A stretch of 64,000 bases of DNA, taken from NCBI GenBank assembly GCA_039972875.1, contig JBDWMA010000042.1, positions 434,001 to 498,000 of the forward strand. Direction: 5' to 3'. The notes beneath the pieces were generated by a model, which saw only the letters and a list, made by a program, of their open reading frames with translations, ran no database searches and was not told the origin of the DNA. A program made the position numbers and the translations under genes. The stretch is from Pseudoruegeria sp039972875. Its GTDB lineage: Bacteria; Pseudomonadota; Alphaproteobacteria; Rhodobacterales; Rhodobacteraceae. Below, piece after piece: positions 1 through 8,460 of this stretch. Each line of letters opens with the position of its first letter. The stretch's first letter is position 1.

Positions 1-445
1 CTTATTGCTGCTGACGAACGATGGTGAAATCAAACGCAAATTAGAACTCCCTTCGACTGGTTGGGTCCGGAAATACCGTGTGCGAGTTAGGGGTTACCCG
101 TCAGATGAGACCTTTGAGCCCTTGCGCAAAGGCATCGTTTCAGATGGGGAACGATTTCAACCCATGACGGTGCATTTGGATCGGCAACAAGGTGCAAACG
201 CATGGCTGACCGTTTCATTGCGTGAAGGTAAAAACCGAGAAATTCGTCGCGCCATGGAAGAAATCAATCTTGATGTAAACCGGCTCATGCGGGTTAGCTA
301 CGGGCCCTTTCGTTTGGGTGAATTAAAGGCCGGACAAGTCGAGGAACTCAAATCGCGAGTTGTGCGGGATCAACTTGGTCTTCCTGTTCCGGAAACACAA
401 AAACCAAAGCCGCGTCCGCAACGCAGTCGACGCCCGCAACGTTAA
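1..445 (+). CDS. rluB: 23S rRNA pseudouridine synthase, RluB/RsuA family (C-terminal part)
   Basis: The reading frame is already open at base 2, so the gene begins upstream of the window and only about the last 147 codons are present. The visible part matches the C-terminal half of RsuA/RluB/RluE pseudouridine synthases: the LLTNDGE stretch that follows the catalytic Asp region, and the EGKNREIRRAME signature typical of RNA-binding pseudouridylate synthases. These enzymes isomerise a specific uridine in 23S (RluB/E) or 16S (RsuA) rRNA. A basic, proline-rich tail (KPKPRPQRSRRPQR) closes the protein, as is common in alphaproteobacterial RluB. The exact subfamily cannot be fixed without the N-terminal S4 domain and catalytic motif, which lie outside the window. 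Confidence 0.85.
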   Translation, partial: LLLLTNDGEIKRKLELPSTGWVRKYRVRVRGYPSDETFEPLRKGIVSDGERFQPMTVHLDRQQGANAWLTVSLREGKNREIRRAMEEINLDVNRLMRVSYGPFRLGELKAGQVEELKSRVVRDQLGLPVPETQKPKPRPQRSRRPQR

Positions 446-458
446 TAATGCGATCCTT

Positions 459-488
459 TGCGGGGAACACGTCACGTAATTCCCCGCA
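459..488 (+). terminator. Hairpin after the pseudouridine synthase gene
   Basis: A perfect 9-bp inverted repeat (TGCGGGGAA at 459-467, TTCCCCGCA at 480-488) with a 12-nt loop lies 14 bases after the stop codon of the upstream gene. There is no clear T-tract behind it, so it may be a weak or factor-assisted terminator or a 3' stabilising structure. Confidence 0.5.
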
Positions 489-570
489 TATTCCCGACCT
501 TGACGCTAGAATCCTATTGATCTCTGACTATATTGGGGGCTGAATGAGCACGCGTTAACAAGGAGAACAA

Positions 571-654
571 ATGTCGGGCCGCGGATTACAGATGGTTTCT
601 TTTTTCGTGCTGATTGCATTGATCGCCTATGTCTCAGCGACGGGCGGTGCCTGA
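571..654 (+). CDS. 27-residue hydrophobic membrane peptide, coupled to xpaC-like gene
   Basis: This small gene starts with ATG at 571, preceded by a strong AAGGAG ribosome-binding site at 560-565, and ends in TGA at 652-654. The stop overlaps the ATG of the next gene (TGATG), an arrangement typical of translational coupling. The product has a short polar N-terminus (MSGRGLQ) followed by one hydrophobic span of about 17 residues rich in Val, Phe, Leu, Ile and Ala, then a short Thr-Gly-Gly-Ala tail. It is therefore probably a single-pass inner-membrane peptide. No family is recognised. Its value is contextual: it is the first cistron of the XpaC/TelA/SPFH run and could be a small membrane partner of the XpaC-like protein, or a leader that sets its translation rate. 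Confidence 0.6.
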   Translation: MSGRGLQMVSFFVLIALIAYVSATGGA

Positions 655-1541
655 TGGCGCAAAAATTTGGCGGGCAATTTAGTCCTGATGGACACCAAGC
701 CTCTGAAGAGGCCCCTCTGCGGAGAAATCCATATCAAGGTAAAAAGCGTAGTCGTGCCGGTGGCCGAACAAACCTGTTGTTTTTTGTTCCCGCCCCGCTT
801 GCAATCCGCGCTTTTACGGCAGAACCCATTGTTATGGCGACAAGCCTTGCGGCATTTGCCTCTTTGATACTGGCCGCATGGCTGACTCGTGAGGGCCTTT
901 TGGCCGAAGAGGCTTATGACGCGCGTAAAGTCGCACGTCGCCCCACGATTCCTCGCAAAATCATGGCGTCTTTGTTAACAGGTGCAGGCCTTGGCCTTGC
1001 TGGGTTGGCATGGCACGGCCCTATTGATGCGCTCATTTTTGCTCTTCTTGGCGCCGTTGTTCATTGCCTGTCATTTGGACTGGACCCGCTTCGAAACAAA
1101 ATCGCCGAAGGGGTCGACACATTTCAAACGGACCGAGTGGCCAACGCTGTAAACGAAGCCGAAACCCACCTTAAGGCAATGACGGACGCTATCGAACGTG
1201 TCGGAGATCGCCGCCTACAAGGCCGTGTTGAAAAGTTTCAGGCCTCGGCGCGCCGAATGTTCCGAACCGTAGAAGAGGACCCGCGTGATCTGACCGCGGC
1301 CCGCAAGTACCTTGGCGTTTACCTCAAAGGGGCACGAGACGCTTCGGTCAAATTTGCCGACCTTTACGAACGCACCCAAGATTCAAAAGCACGCGCAGAC
1401 TACGAAGAGTTGCTTAACGATCTTGAGTTGAATTTCGATGCACGCACCGAAAAACTCTTGCTTGATAATAAATCGGACCTCAACGTCGAAATTGATGTCC
1501 TGCGCGAACGCCTGCAACGGGACGGCATCGCCCGCTCATAA
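654..1541 (+). CDS. XpaC-like protein (5-bromo-4-chloroindolyl phosphate hydrolysis family)
   Basis: A 295-residue membrane protein. After a basic, polar N-terminus of about 35 residues it shows hydrophobic spans at roughly 40-77 and 103-142, and then a long charged helical C-terminal domain (about 150-295) likely to face the cytoplasm. This layout and the neighbouring telA gene match the XpaC/halogen-hydrolysis family (PF10112). XpaC was named from an X-phosphate phenotype in Bacillus; its true biochemistry is not established, and genes of this family usually travel with telA. The start overlaps the stop of the 27-residue gene, and telA follows after 49 bases, so the three are probably one transcript. 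Function inferred from family and context: membrane-associated partner of TelA in envelope or toxicant stress. Confidence 0.75.
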   Translation: MAQKFGGQFSPDGHQASEEAPLRRNPYQGKKRSRAGGRTNLLFFVPAPLAIRAFTAEPIVMATSLAAFASLILAAWLTREGLLAEEAYDARKVARRPTIPRKIMASLLTGAGLGLAGLAWHGPIDALIFALLGAVVHCLSFGLDPLRNKIAEGVDTFQTDRVANAVNEAETHLKAMTDAIERVGDRRLQGRVEKFQASARRMFRTVEEDPRDLTAARKYLGVYLKGARDASVKFADLYERTQDSKARADYEELLNDLELNFDARTEKLLLDNKSDLNVEIDVLRERLQRDGIARS

Positions 1542-1590
1542 TCTATATTTTTAATACCACCTGTGTCTGTCACGAGGGAAGGAAGTCAAT

Positions 1591-2784
1591 ATGTCTGAAA
1601 CTTCGAAACAAAAGGCCCAAGCTGTTTTGGCCGAAGTCGAACAAGCCACGTCAGTCGTTTTGGCCGAACCCGCCCAAGAAGTGGTGCCCCTTGAAAAGGC
1701 GGATGCGCCTATCGCCCAGGGCATCCGCAGCCGTATGGCAGAATTAGATATGACCGACACCGGATCCATCATTGGGTTCGGCTCTGCGGCGCAAGCCGAA
1801 TTACAAGAAATCAGCCAGTCCATGTTGGCAGACGTCAAGAACAAAGACGTTGGCCCGGCTGGGGATTCTTTGCGTGGTATTGTTTCCACAATCCGTGGCT
1901 TTTCCGTCGAAGAGCTCGACCCCAATCGCAAGCGTTCATGGTGGGATAAACTTTTGGGCCGCGCCACCCCGATGGCAAAATTCGTAGCAAAATACGAAGA
2001 TGTTCAAAGCCAAATCGACAATATCACCGAAGACTTGCTAGAACACGAGCACACACTTTTGAAGGATGTGAAATCGCTCGATCTTCTTTATGAAAAAACG
2101 TTGAATTTTTACGACGAACTTGCGCTTTATATTGCTGCAGGAGAAGAAAAGCTAAAAGAACTAGACGGCACCACCATCCCGGCCAAAGAAAAAGATGTCG
2201 AGGCCGCGCCTGAAAATGATCAGGTTATGGTCGCGCAGGAACTGCGTGATTTGCGGGCTGCACGGGATGATTTGGAACGCCGGGTGCATGATCTCAAACT
2301 GACGCGTCAGGTAACCATGCAGTCGCTTCCTTCAATCCGCCTGGTTCAGGAAAATGATAAATCACTGATTACCAAAATCAATTCAACACTCGTAAACACA
2401 GTGCCACTCTGGGAAACTCAGTTGGCACAGGCTGTTACAATCCAACGGTCATCCGAAGCCGCCAAGGCCGTTAAGGATGCAAACGATCTGACCAATGAGT
2501 TGTTGACGTCTAATGCGAAAAACCTGCGGACCGCCAATCAAACCATTCGTCAAGAAATGGAGCGTGGGGTCTTTGACATCGACGCCGTTAAAACTGCCAA
2601 TGCCGAGTTGATTGCAACCATCAACGAAAGCCTCGCCATCGCGGATGAAGGCAAGGCCAAACGCGCGGCCGCCGAAAAAGATCTTATCTCTATGGAGCAT
2701 GAGCTGCGCGATACGCTTGCGTCCGCAAAAGCGCGTAAGGATGGCCTTGGTAGCAACGCAGGTGAATCGGTTCCTGCATCTTGA
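1591..2784 (+). CDS. telA: Toxic anion resistance protein TelA family
   Basis: A 397-residue soluble, strongly helical and acidic protein. The middle carries the recognisable TelA block (PF05816): a region beginning KYEDVQSQID near residue 131, with LLEHEHTLLKDV and KTLNFYDELALYI shortly after, followed by long coiled-coil-like helices to about residue 370. TelA/KlaA-family proteins are linked to tellurite and cell-envelope toxicant tolerance, but no reaction is known for them. A GGAAGG ribosome-binding site sits just before the ATG. The gene follows the xpaC-like gene, a conserved pairing, and its stop overlaps the start of the DUF2927 lipoprotein gene (TGATG). The stress-response role is inferred from family and context. 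Confidence 0.88.
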   Translation: MSETSKQKAQAVLAEVEQATSVVLAEPAQEVVPLEKADAPIAQGIRSRMAELDMTDTGSIIGFGSAAQAELQEISQSMLADVKNKDVGPAGDSLRGIVSTIRGFSVEELDPNRKRSWWDKLLGRATPMAKFVAKYEDVQSQIDNITEDLLEHEHTLLKDVKSLDLLYEKTLNFYDELALYIAAGEEKLKELDGTTIPAKEKDVEAAPENDQVMVAQELRDLRAARDDLERRVHDLKLTRQVTMQSLPSIRLVQENDKSLITKINSTLVNTVPLWETQLAQAVTIQRSSEAAKAVKDANDLTNELLTSNAKNLRTANQTIRQEMERGVFDIDAVKTANAELIATINESLAIADEGKAKRAAAEKDLISMEHELRDTLASAKARKDGLGSNAGESVPAS

Positions 2785-3707
2785 TGGGGTACGGGGTGCT
2801 GACATTTAGATCGGTCTTTTGCGCAATGCTTGCTTGTTTAGGCCTGTCCGCATGCAATTCTGCCACCACCACCCCGGTGACCCGATCGTCAGTCTCCCTT
2901 AGCCCGCCCGCTGGACCATCTGAGCTGCACAATCATTACGCCAGAATACAGCAAGATTACCTGAAATATGGATTCTTACGAACAGATCAGGGGCGGTCTG
3001 TTTCGTATGATCGCCTTGATCTTGTGAACGATTTTTCCGCAATTGCCCTATCATCGGAATACGACCAAAGCAGCGGCGGGCTGTCCGGCACCTCTAAACA
3101 AACCCCATTGAAACGGTGGGTTGATCCTATTGCAGTCCAGCTCTCCTTTGGTGCGCATGTTCCAGCAGCCCAACAAAACAAAGACAGTAAGTGGGTGGCA
3201 GCTTACACACAAAAACTTGCCAGAGCCTCCCGCCATCCTGTGCGCAAAGTCCCTGCAAAAGGTAATTTTCATGTATTGATCATGACGGAGGCCGAACGCA
3301 AAGCCGCCGGCCCACTGATCAAAGGGCTTGCCCCCGGAATCAGCAAAGCATCCTTGCGTCACCTCACACGCATTCCCAGATCGCAATTATGTCTAGTTGT
3401 CGCTTTTGATGGGAAAAACGGCAACAAAGGTTACAGCAATGCGATTGCCATGATCCCCGCAGAACTACCCGATCTTTTGCGCCATTCCTGCATCCAAGAA
3501 GAGATCGCCCAAGGTCTTGGCCTGCCCAATGACAGCCCCCGCGCCCGGCCATCTCTTTTCAACGACGACAAAGAATTTGCCTATTTGACGCAACATGACG
3601 AATATCTACTGCGTATTCTCTATGATCCGCAGCTAAAAATCGGCATGACAGTGGATCAAGTACGCCCTATTGCAGACCGTATTGCATGGGATATGTCCTC
3701 GCGCTAG
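2784..3707 (+). CDS. DUF2927-domain lipoprotein
   Basis: The ATG at 2784 overlaps the telA stop; an upstream TTG in the same frame is less likely. The first 24 residues form a lipoprotein signal: a short N-terminus, a hydrophobic core (FCAMLACLGL) and a lipobox L21-S22-A23-C24, with Cys24 as the predicted lipidated residue. The mature part of about 283 residues matches DUF2927, a family of secreted alphaproteobacterial proteins of unknown activity; the segment with the HSCIQEEIAQGLGLPND motif is its most recognisable part. A zinc-peptidase-like fold has been suggested for relatives, but here the His/Glu residues only hint at this. Its position between telA and the SPFH gene suggests an envelope-side component of the same module. 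Confidence 0.75.
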   Translation: MGYGVLTFRSVFCAMLACLGLSACNSATTTPVTRSSVSLSPPAGPSELHNHYARIQQDYLKYGFLRTDQGRSVSYDRLDLVNDFSAIALSSEYDQSSGGLSGTSKQTPLKRWVDPIAVQLSFGAHVPAAQQNKDSKWVAAYTQKLARASRHPVRKVPAKGNFHVLIMTEAERKAAGPLIKGLAPGISKASLRHLTRIPRSQLCLVVAFDGKNGNKGYSNAIAMIPAELPDLLRHSCIQEEIAQGLGLPNDSPRARPSLFNDDKEFAYLTQHDEYLLRILYDPQLKIGMTVDQVRPIADRIAWDMSSR

Positions 3708-3729
3708 ACCTTTTACAAAGGACCATTTT

Positions 3730-4851
3730 ATGAGCATTTTTGATTTTCTTTCTGGCCAGTTCATCGACGTCATCCACTGGACAGATGACACCCGTGACAC
3801 ACTGGTTTGGCGGTTCGAACGCGAAGGCCACGAAATAAAATACGGTGCAAAACTAACCGTACGTGAAGGACAGGCTGCTGCCTTTATCCACGAAGGTCAG
3901 TTGGCTGACGTGTTCTCCCCTGGGCTCTATATGCTAGAGACCAACAACATGCCCATTATGACCACACTGCAACATTGGGATCATGGGTTCAAATCTCCGT
4001 TCAAGTCAGAGATTTACTATGTGAACACCACGCGGTTCACCGACCTAAAATGGGGGACCAAGAACCCAATCATCGTGCGCGATCCAGAATTTGGACCTGT
4101 ACGTCTCAGAGCCTATGGCACCTATACGATGCGGGTCACAGATCCGGGCAAATTCATGGTCGAAATCGTTGGAACGGACGGTGAATTCACCACTGACGAA
4201 ATCACGTATCAAATCCGCAACATCATTGTTCAAGAAGCGAGCCGGGTATTGGCCGCCTCAGGTATTCCGGTGCTGGATATGGCAGCCAATACCGCGGATC
4301 TTGGCAAATTGGTCGCCTCTCAAATTTCAGAAACCCTCGCGGCCTACGGCCTGTCCATGCCCGAGCTTTATATCGAAAACATCTCACTTCCTCCTGCAGT
4401 TGAGGCCGCATTGGACAAACGTACGTCCATGGGTCTTGCGGGGGATCTCGGAAAATTCACTCAATATTCCGCGGCAGAAGCTATGACTGCCGCAGCCAAC
4501 AACCCCAATGGCGGCGGGGGCATGGGTGCGGGGCTTGGCATGGGGATGGGCATGGCGATGGCTGGTCAGATGGCCAATCAGGGTCCTTGGGGCGCACGCT
4601 CTGAAACCGCAGCTGCCCCGATGGCACCTCCTCCTCCACCCGTAGAGAAAGTCTGGCATCTGGCAGCGGACGGAAAGACCACAGGTCCTTTTTCGAAGGC
4701 AGATCTAGGCCGTATGACGACTCAAGGCACCCTAACCCGGCAAACTCATGTCTGGACCCCCGGTCAGGATGGTTGGCTGCGAGCTGAAGACGTCGCAGAA
4801 TTGGCACAGCTGTTTACAATATTACCTCCTCCTCCGCCGCCCGGCATATGA
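3730..4851 (+). CDS. SPFH-domain protein with C-terminal GYF_2 domain (YdjI-like)
   Basis: The ATG at 3730 has an AAAGGA site 8 bases upstream and gives 373 residues; a longer frame upstream overlaps the preceding gene and lacks a good site. Residues of about 20-235 form an SPFH (band-7-like) domain of the type once called virion core protein-like, related to Bacillus YdjI. Next comes a Gly/Met-rich linker (about 260-282), a Pro-rich stretch, and a GYF_2/DUF4339 domain (about 307-357, with the TGPFSKADL motif). The tail is a run of prolines. No transmembrane segment is evident. SPFH proteins assemble scaffolds on membranes. Together with the zinc-ribbon membrane protein downstream this resembles the ydjG/ydjI pair of the B. 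subtilis PspA operon, suggesting a membrane-integrity role. Confidence 0.82.
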   Translation: MSIFDFLSGQFIDVIHWTDDTRDTLVWRFEREGHEIKYGAKLTVREGQAAAFIHEGQLADVFSPGLYMLETNNMPIMTTLQHWDHGFKSPFKSEIYYVNTTRFTDLKWGTKNPIIVRDPEFGPVRLRAYGTYTMRVTDPGKFMVEIVGTDGEFTTDEITYQIRNIIVQEASRVLAASGIPVLDMAANTADLGKLVASQISETLAAYGLSMPELYIENISLPPAVEAALDKRTSMGLAGDLGKFTQYSAAEAMTAAANNPNGGGGMGAGLGMGMGMAMAGQMANQGPWGARSETAAAPMAPPPPPVEKVWHLAADGKTTGPFSKADLGRMTTQGTLTRQTHVWTPGQDGWLRAEDVAELAQLFTILPPPPPPGI

Positions 4852-4927
4852 TCTGCGTCTACAGGATTGATTTGTAAATAGAATATGACAACTACTTCTG
4901 AATTCCAATTACGGGCAACTCTAGCTG

Positions 4928-6025
4928 ATGACTGATAAAACCGCACATCGTTTTCCCTGTCCGACCTGTGGATCAGACTTCCGTTTTGACCCCGCGAAAG
5001 GCCAATTGGTATGTGACCACTGTGGTCATTCAGACTCCATTGACGGCGTGGGACGTGTGCAAGAGGCCATCAAGGAACTTGATTTCAAAGCAGCCCTGAA
5101 ATCGCTGCTACCTGATGCTGAGATCGAGGAAACCCGTGTGGTGTCTTGTACCAGTTGCGGTGCACAAGTTGAATTCTCAGAGGAAACCCATGCAGCGGAA
5201 TGCCCATTTTGCGCAACACCTGTGGTCACAGACACCGGCACCCATCGACACATCAAACCTAAGGCGCTTTTGCCGTTTCAGTTGGAGGAACGTACCGCTC
5301 ATAAATCCATGAACGATTGGCTTGGGCGTCTATGGTTCGCTCCAAACGGCCTAAAGGAATACGCCCGTAAGGGACGAAAATTACAAGGTATATATGTTCC
5401 GTATTGGACCTACGATGCCGATACCAAAAGCCAATACTCCGGTCAGCGCGGGACCTATTATTATGTCACCCGCACCGTCCGAGTTGATGGGAAAACCCAA
5501 CAGCGGCAAGAGCGAAAAATTCGCTGGTCTCCGGCCTCTGGCCGCGTTGCGCGCTTCTTTGATGACGTCATCGTCTTGGCTTCAAAATCGCTGCCCAAAT
5601 CCTATACAGACGCTTTGGAACCGTGGGATCTATCGATGTTAGAACCTTATCAACCCGAATTTCTCGCCGGAATGCGGGCTGAAGGTTATCAGGTTCAACT
5701 GGACGAAGGGTTTCACGAGGCACGCGCCCTAATGGATCGAGTGATTGAACGTGATGCCAAGTTTGACATCGGTGGGGATGTTCAACGCATCAACAGACTC
5801 GACACCCAAGTTTCAGATGTTACGTTTAAACACATTCTGCTGCCTGTATGGATGGCAGCTTATAAGTATCGCGGTAAAACTTACCGGTTTGTTGTAAATG
5901 GGCAAACTGGCCGAGTTCAGGGCGAGCGCCCCTACTCGGCTTGGAAAATCGCGCTGGCAATAATGTTTGCGCTATCATTGGCGGCGATTTTCGGTTATCT
6001 GGCTGCCCAGAATGGCGGAATTTAG
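4928..6025 (+). CDS. Zinc-ribbon protein with C-terminal membrane anchor (YdjG/TFIIB-type zinc finger family)
   Basis: A 365-residue protein with two N-terminal zinc ribbons: C11/C14 with C29/C32, and C74/C77 with C92/C95. Relatives are often annotated as TFIIB-type zinc-finger or as primosomal N'-like because of these ribbons; there is no helicase motif here. The middle region (about 105-335) is a soluble beta-rich domain, and a single hydrophobic segment at about 340-358 anchors the C-terminus. The gene lies 76 bases after the SPFH gene and just before a sugar kinase gene. In Bacillus the comparable YdjG helps recruit PspA to the membrane; a similar adaptor role for the SPFH scaffold is inferred. 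The upstream Shine-Dalgarno is weak. Confidence 0.75.
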   Translation: MTDKTAHRFPCPTCGSDFRFDPAKGQLVCDHCGHSDSIDGVGRVQEAIKELDFKAALKSLLPDAEIEETRVVSCTSCGAQVEFSEETHAAECPFCATPVVTDTGTHRHIKPKALLPFQLEERTAHKSMNDWLGRLWFAPNGLKEYARKGRKLQGIYVPYWTYDADTKSQYSGQRGTYYYVTRTVRVDGKTQQRQERKIRWSPASGRVARFFDDVIVLASKSLPKSYTDALEPWDLSMLEPYQPEFLAGMRAEGYQVQLDEGFHEARALMDRVIERDAKFDIGGDVQRINRLDTQVSDVTFKHILLPVWMAAYKYRGKTYRFVVNGQTGRVQGERPYSAWKIALAIMFALSLAAIFGYLAAQNGGI

Positions 6026-6034
6026 GAAAAGATC

Positions 6035-6958
6035 ATGGTTGTTTGTTGCGGGGAAGCCCTCATTGATATGTTGCCTCGGCTTAGCACCGATGGCGAACCA
6101 ACATATGCCCCGTATTCCGGCGGCGCCGTATTTAACACATCAATTGCCTTAGGACGATTGGGAACACCTTCGTCTTTTGTCTCGGGGCTTTCGAATGATC
6201 TTTTCGGCGAACAATTGGTCAAATCGCTTGAAGCAAGCAATGTCGACATCAGCGGGTCTATTCGCTCTGATCGCCCAACGACCCTCGCATTTGTCACTCT
6301 CATTGATGGTCAGGCCCGTTATGCATTCTACGATGAAAATACCGCTGGTCGGCTTTTCAATATCAACGATTTACCTAAGGATCCCGATCTAACGCAGCCC
6401 CACTTTTTTGGGGGAATTAGTTTGGTCTCAGAGCCAGGGGCCACATCTTATGAAGCCTTTATGACCAAAGTTGCGCCTCATGTTGCGACAATGATTGATC
6501 CGAATATTCGACCAGATTTCATCAAAGATGAAACTGTGTTTCGCGCTCGACTGGACCGTATGATTGGCTTAGCTGACATCGTAAAACTGTCCGACGAAGA
6601 CCTTCATTGGCTTCGAGGCGAAGGAGACCTCGAGATCTTGGCGCAAGAATTAATTGCTGCTGGTCGCAAACTTGTTTGCATCACCGAAGGCGCAAAGGGT
6701 GCTCGTGGTGTCTGGGCCGGTGGCAGCTGTTTCGTTCCGGCAAGGGCCGTCACGGTTGCGGATACGGTTGGGGCTGGTGATACGTTCAATGCCGGCCTTC
6801 TGGCGGGTTTGAATCAACAGCAGCTACTGACCAAGGAAGCCCTTTCATCTTTGACACAAGACCAAGTCGAAAAAGCCTTGAGCTTAAGCGTTCAAGCTGC
6901 GGCCATAACCGTATCACGCGCCGGTGCGAACCCACCATGGGCGCATGAAATTGCATGA
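6035..6958 (+). CDS. PfkB-family carbohydrate kinase, probable fructokinase
   Basis: A 307-residue ribokinase-fold sugar kinase of the usual family length. The N-terminal GEALIDMLP motif and the GGAVFNTSIALGRLG substrate-side motif are typical of fructokinases in the PfkB family. The C-terminal signature DTVGAGDTFNAG (about residues 243-254) supplies the anion hole and the catalytic Asp. It probably phosphorylates fructose with ATP in the cytoplasm, although the substrate is inferred from closest family type only. The stop overlaps the start of dtd by four bases (ATGA), so the two are co-translated. No sugar transporter or hydrolase is adjacent to confirm the substrate. Confidence 0.82.
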   Translation: MVVCCGEALIDMLPRLSTDGEPTYAPYSGGAVFNTSIALGRLGTPSSFVSGLSNDLFGEQLVKSLEASNVDISGSIRSDRPTTLAFVTLIDGQARYAFYDENTAGRLFNINDLPKDPDLTQPHFFGGISLVSEPGATSYEAFMTKVAPHVATMIDPNIRPDFIKDETVFRARLDRMIGLADIVKLSDEDLHWLRGEGDLEILAQELIAAGRKLVCITEGAKGARGVWAGGSCFVPARAVTVADTVGAGDTFNAGLLAGLNQQQLLTKEALSSLTQDQVEKALSLSVQAAAITVSRAGANPPWAHEIA

Positions 6959-7401
6959 GAGCGCTCCTTCAACGAGTCGCGCGTGCAGAGGTTTCAGTTG
7001 ATGACAAAACGATTGGTCAATGTGGTCAAGGGTTACTGATTTTGATTTGCACAATGGTCGATGACACCCCCGCTGTCATTGAAAAATTGGCCAAAAAAAT
7101 TAGCAATTTGCGTATCTTTTCAGACGAAACCGGACGCATGAATCGATCCATCATCGACATTGAAGGCTCAGCACTTGTGGTGAGCCAGTTTACTCTGGCC
7201 GCCGACACAAAACGTGGCAACCGTCCCGGGTTTTCTGCCGCCGCTTCCCCTGAAATCGGGCAAAGCCTTTATAATACATTTGTGCGAGATCTATCCGCGC
7301 ACGGCGTGCCAGTTCAAACTGGCCAATTCGGCGCAAACATGGCTGTATCCCTCATCAATGACGGTCCAGTCACAATTTGGATCGATACAGAAGAAGAATA
7401 G
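6955..7401 (+). CDS. dtd: D-aminoacyl-tRNA deacylase
   Basis: A 148-residue protein of standard DTD length. It begins with MRALLQRV and carries the hallmark motifs SQFTLAAD (catalytic loop) and, near the C-terminus, the cross-subunit Gly-Pro motif in NDGPVT, which together form the chiral-proofreading pocket. DTD removes D-amino acids (and glycine misloaded on tRNA-Ala) from tRNA in the cytoplasm. Its ATG overlaps the stop of the kinase gene. The stop at 7399-7401 abuts the convergent diguanylate cyclase gene with no spacer, so no terminator is visible between them. Confidence 0.95.
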   Translation: MRALLQRVARAEVSVDDKTIGQCGQGLLILICTMVDDTPAVIEKLAKKISNLRIFSDETGRMNRSIIDIEGSALVVSQFTLAADTKRGNRPGFSAAASPEIGQSLYNTFVRDLSAHGVPVQTGQFGANMAVSLINDGPVTIWIDTEEE

Positions 7402-8460
7402 TCAGGAGTGAAGCTCCTGCGCGCTGACAGCAGCCTCTTCCCGGCTTTCTCTACCCTTAGGGGCTTCCAACTCTCCCAGGTCCTCCGAAAAAACAGTGAA
7501 ACATGCTTTGCCTTTATGCTTCGATGCATAAAGCGCAATATCCGCATCATGTAACATCACATCCGCATTCGGTGCAGGATAAAAATCTGAAATTGTGGTC
7601 CCTATACTTCCTGAGATACGGCACGTTTCTCCATTAAAATCAGTTGGAACCTCAAGGCCGAGAATGATCCGTCCCGCGATTTTGTTCAGCTGATCTAGAT
7701 CTGTAAGGCCCGCAAAAAGTAATACGAACTCGTCCCCTCCAACACGAGCGACAAGATCATCTGCACGCGTCTCTTTCATCAAAACTTCTGCGACTTGCAA
7801 CAATACTTTGTCGCCCGCCGCATGACCAAGCGTGTCATTGATGTCTTTGAAGTAATCCAGATCCAAATGCATCATTCCGAAATTCATATCCTGCGCAATT
7901 AGACGTTCCAATACGACATCCATTGCCCTCCGGTTTTTCAACCCCGTTAGAGTGTCGGTAAAAGCTTGCTCCTCAGCAGCAACACGTGCCCCCTGCAGTC
8001 TGGACATCAACCGATTCAGTTCACCCATTACGGCCGATTTGGCCTCAATAAGATACAACATCTCAACCGTGAGATCCGTTGGCGCAAAATCTGCATCCGT
8101 CAGATCAAATTGTCGAACGGCGTCAATCACACCAATTCCAAAAGACAGATTCAGCAATGCCCCCCCACCGTCAAGAGCCACGACATGTCCCTTAAAAGCC
8201 GGTGCATCCACGTTAAGTGCCGTCAAATAAAGACGATCTTCCCCTCTCAATAAAAGATCCGAAAGCGACTGAATATTACGAGGGCGATCCACCCGAAAGA
8301 CGTCGAAAATCGATTGCCCGAGTGGCGCTCCATATGGCCACAGACAATGCAACGTTGGCCCAACATGTTGGATGGCTCCACTTGCATCAACCATCACATG
8401 CATTGGCATCAACCGATCAAGACCAGAGGTCGGCAGAATTGCGGGATGAAAAGCGCTCAT
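7402..8460 (-). CDS. Diguanylate cyclase with N-terminal H-NOX-associated-type domain
   Basis: A 352-residue soluble protein. Residues of about 15-135 resemble the HNOBA (haem-NO-binding-associated) domain: PTLHCLWPYGAPLGQSIFD is close to its usual start, and a helical linker follows (about 135-165). The C-terminal GGDEF domain (about 167-330) has an intact GGDEF signature at 241-245 and an RxxD inhibitory site (R232-D235) five residues before it, so the enzyme should make cyclic di-GMP from two GTP and be product-inhibited. The gene overlaps the upstream H-NOX gene by four bases (ATGA), so the two are produced together. In known pairs such as that of Shewanella woodyi, NO-bound H-NOX controls the cyclase. 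The partner here appears haem-less, so the input signal is uncertain. Confidence 0.88.
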   Translation of the reverse strand: MSAFHPAILPTSGLDRLMPMHVMVDASGAIQHVGPTLHCLWPYGAPLGQSIFDVFRVDRPRNIQSLSDLLLRGEDRLYLTALNVDAPAFKGHVVALDGGGALLNLSFGIGVIDAVRQFDLTDADFAPTDLTVEMLYLIEAKSAVMGELNRLMSRLQGARVAAEEQAFTDTLTGLKNRRAMDVVLERLIAQDMNFGMMHLDLDYFKDINDTLGHAAGDKVLLQVAEVLMKETRADDLVARVGGDEFVLLFAGLTDLDQLNKIAGRIILGLEVPTDFNGETCRISGSIGTTISDFYPAPNADVMLHDADIALYASKHKGKACFTVFSEDLGELEAPKGRESREEAAVSAQELHS

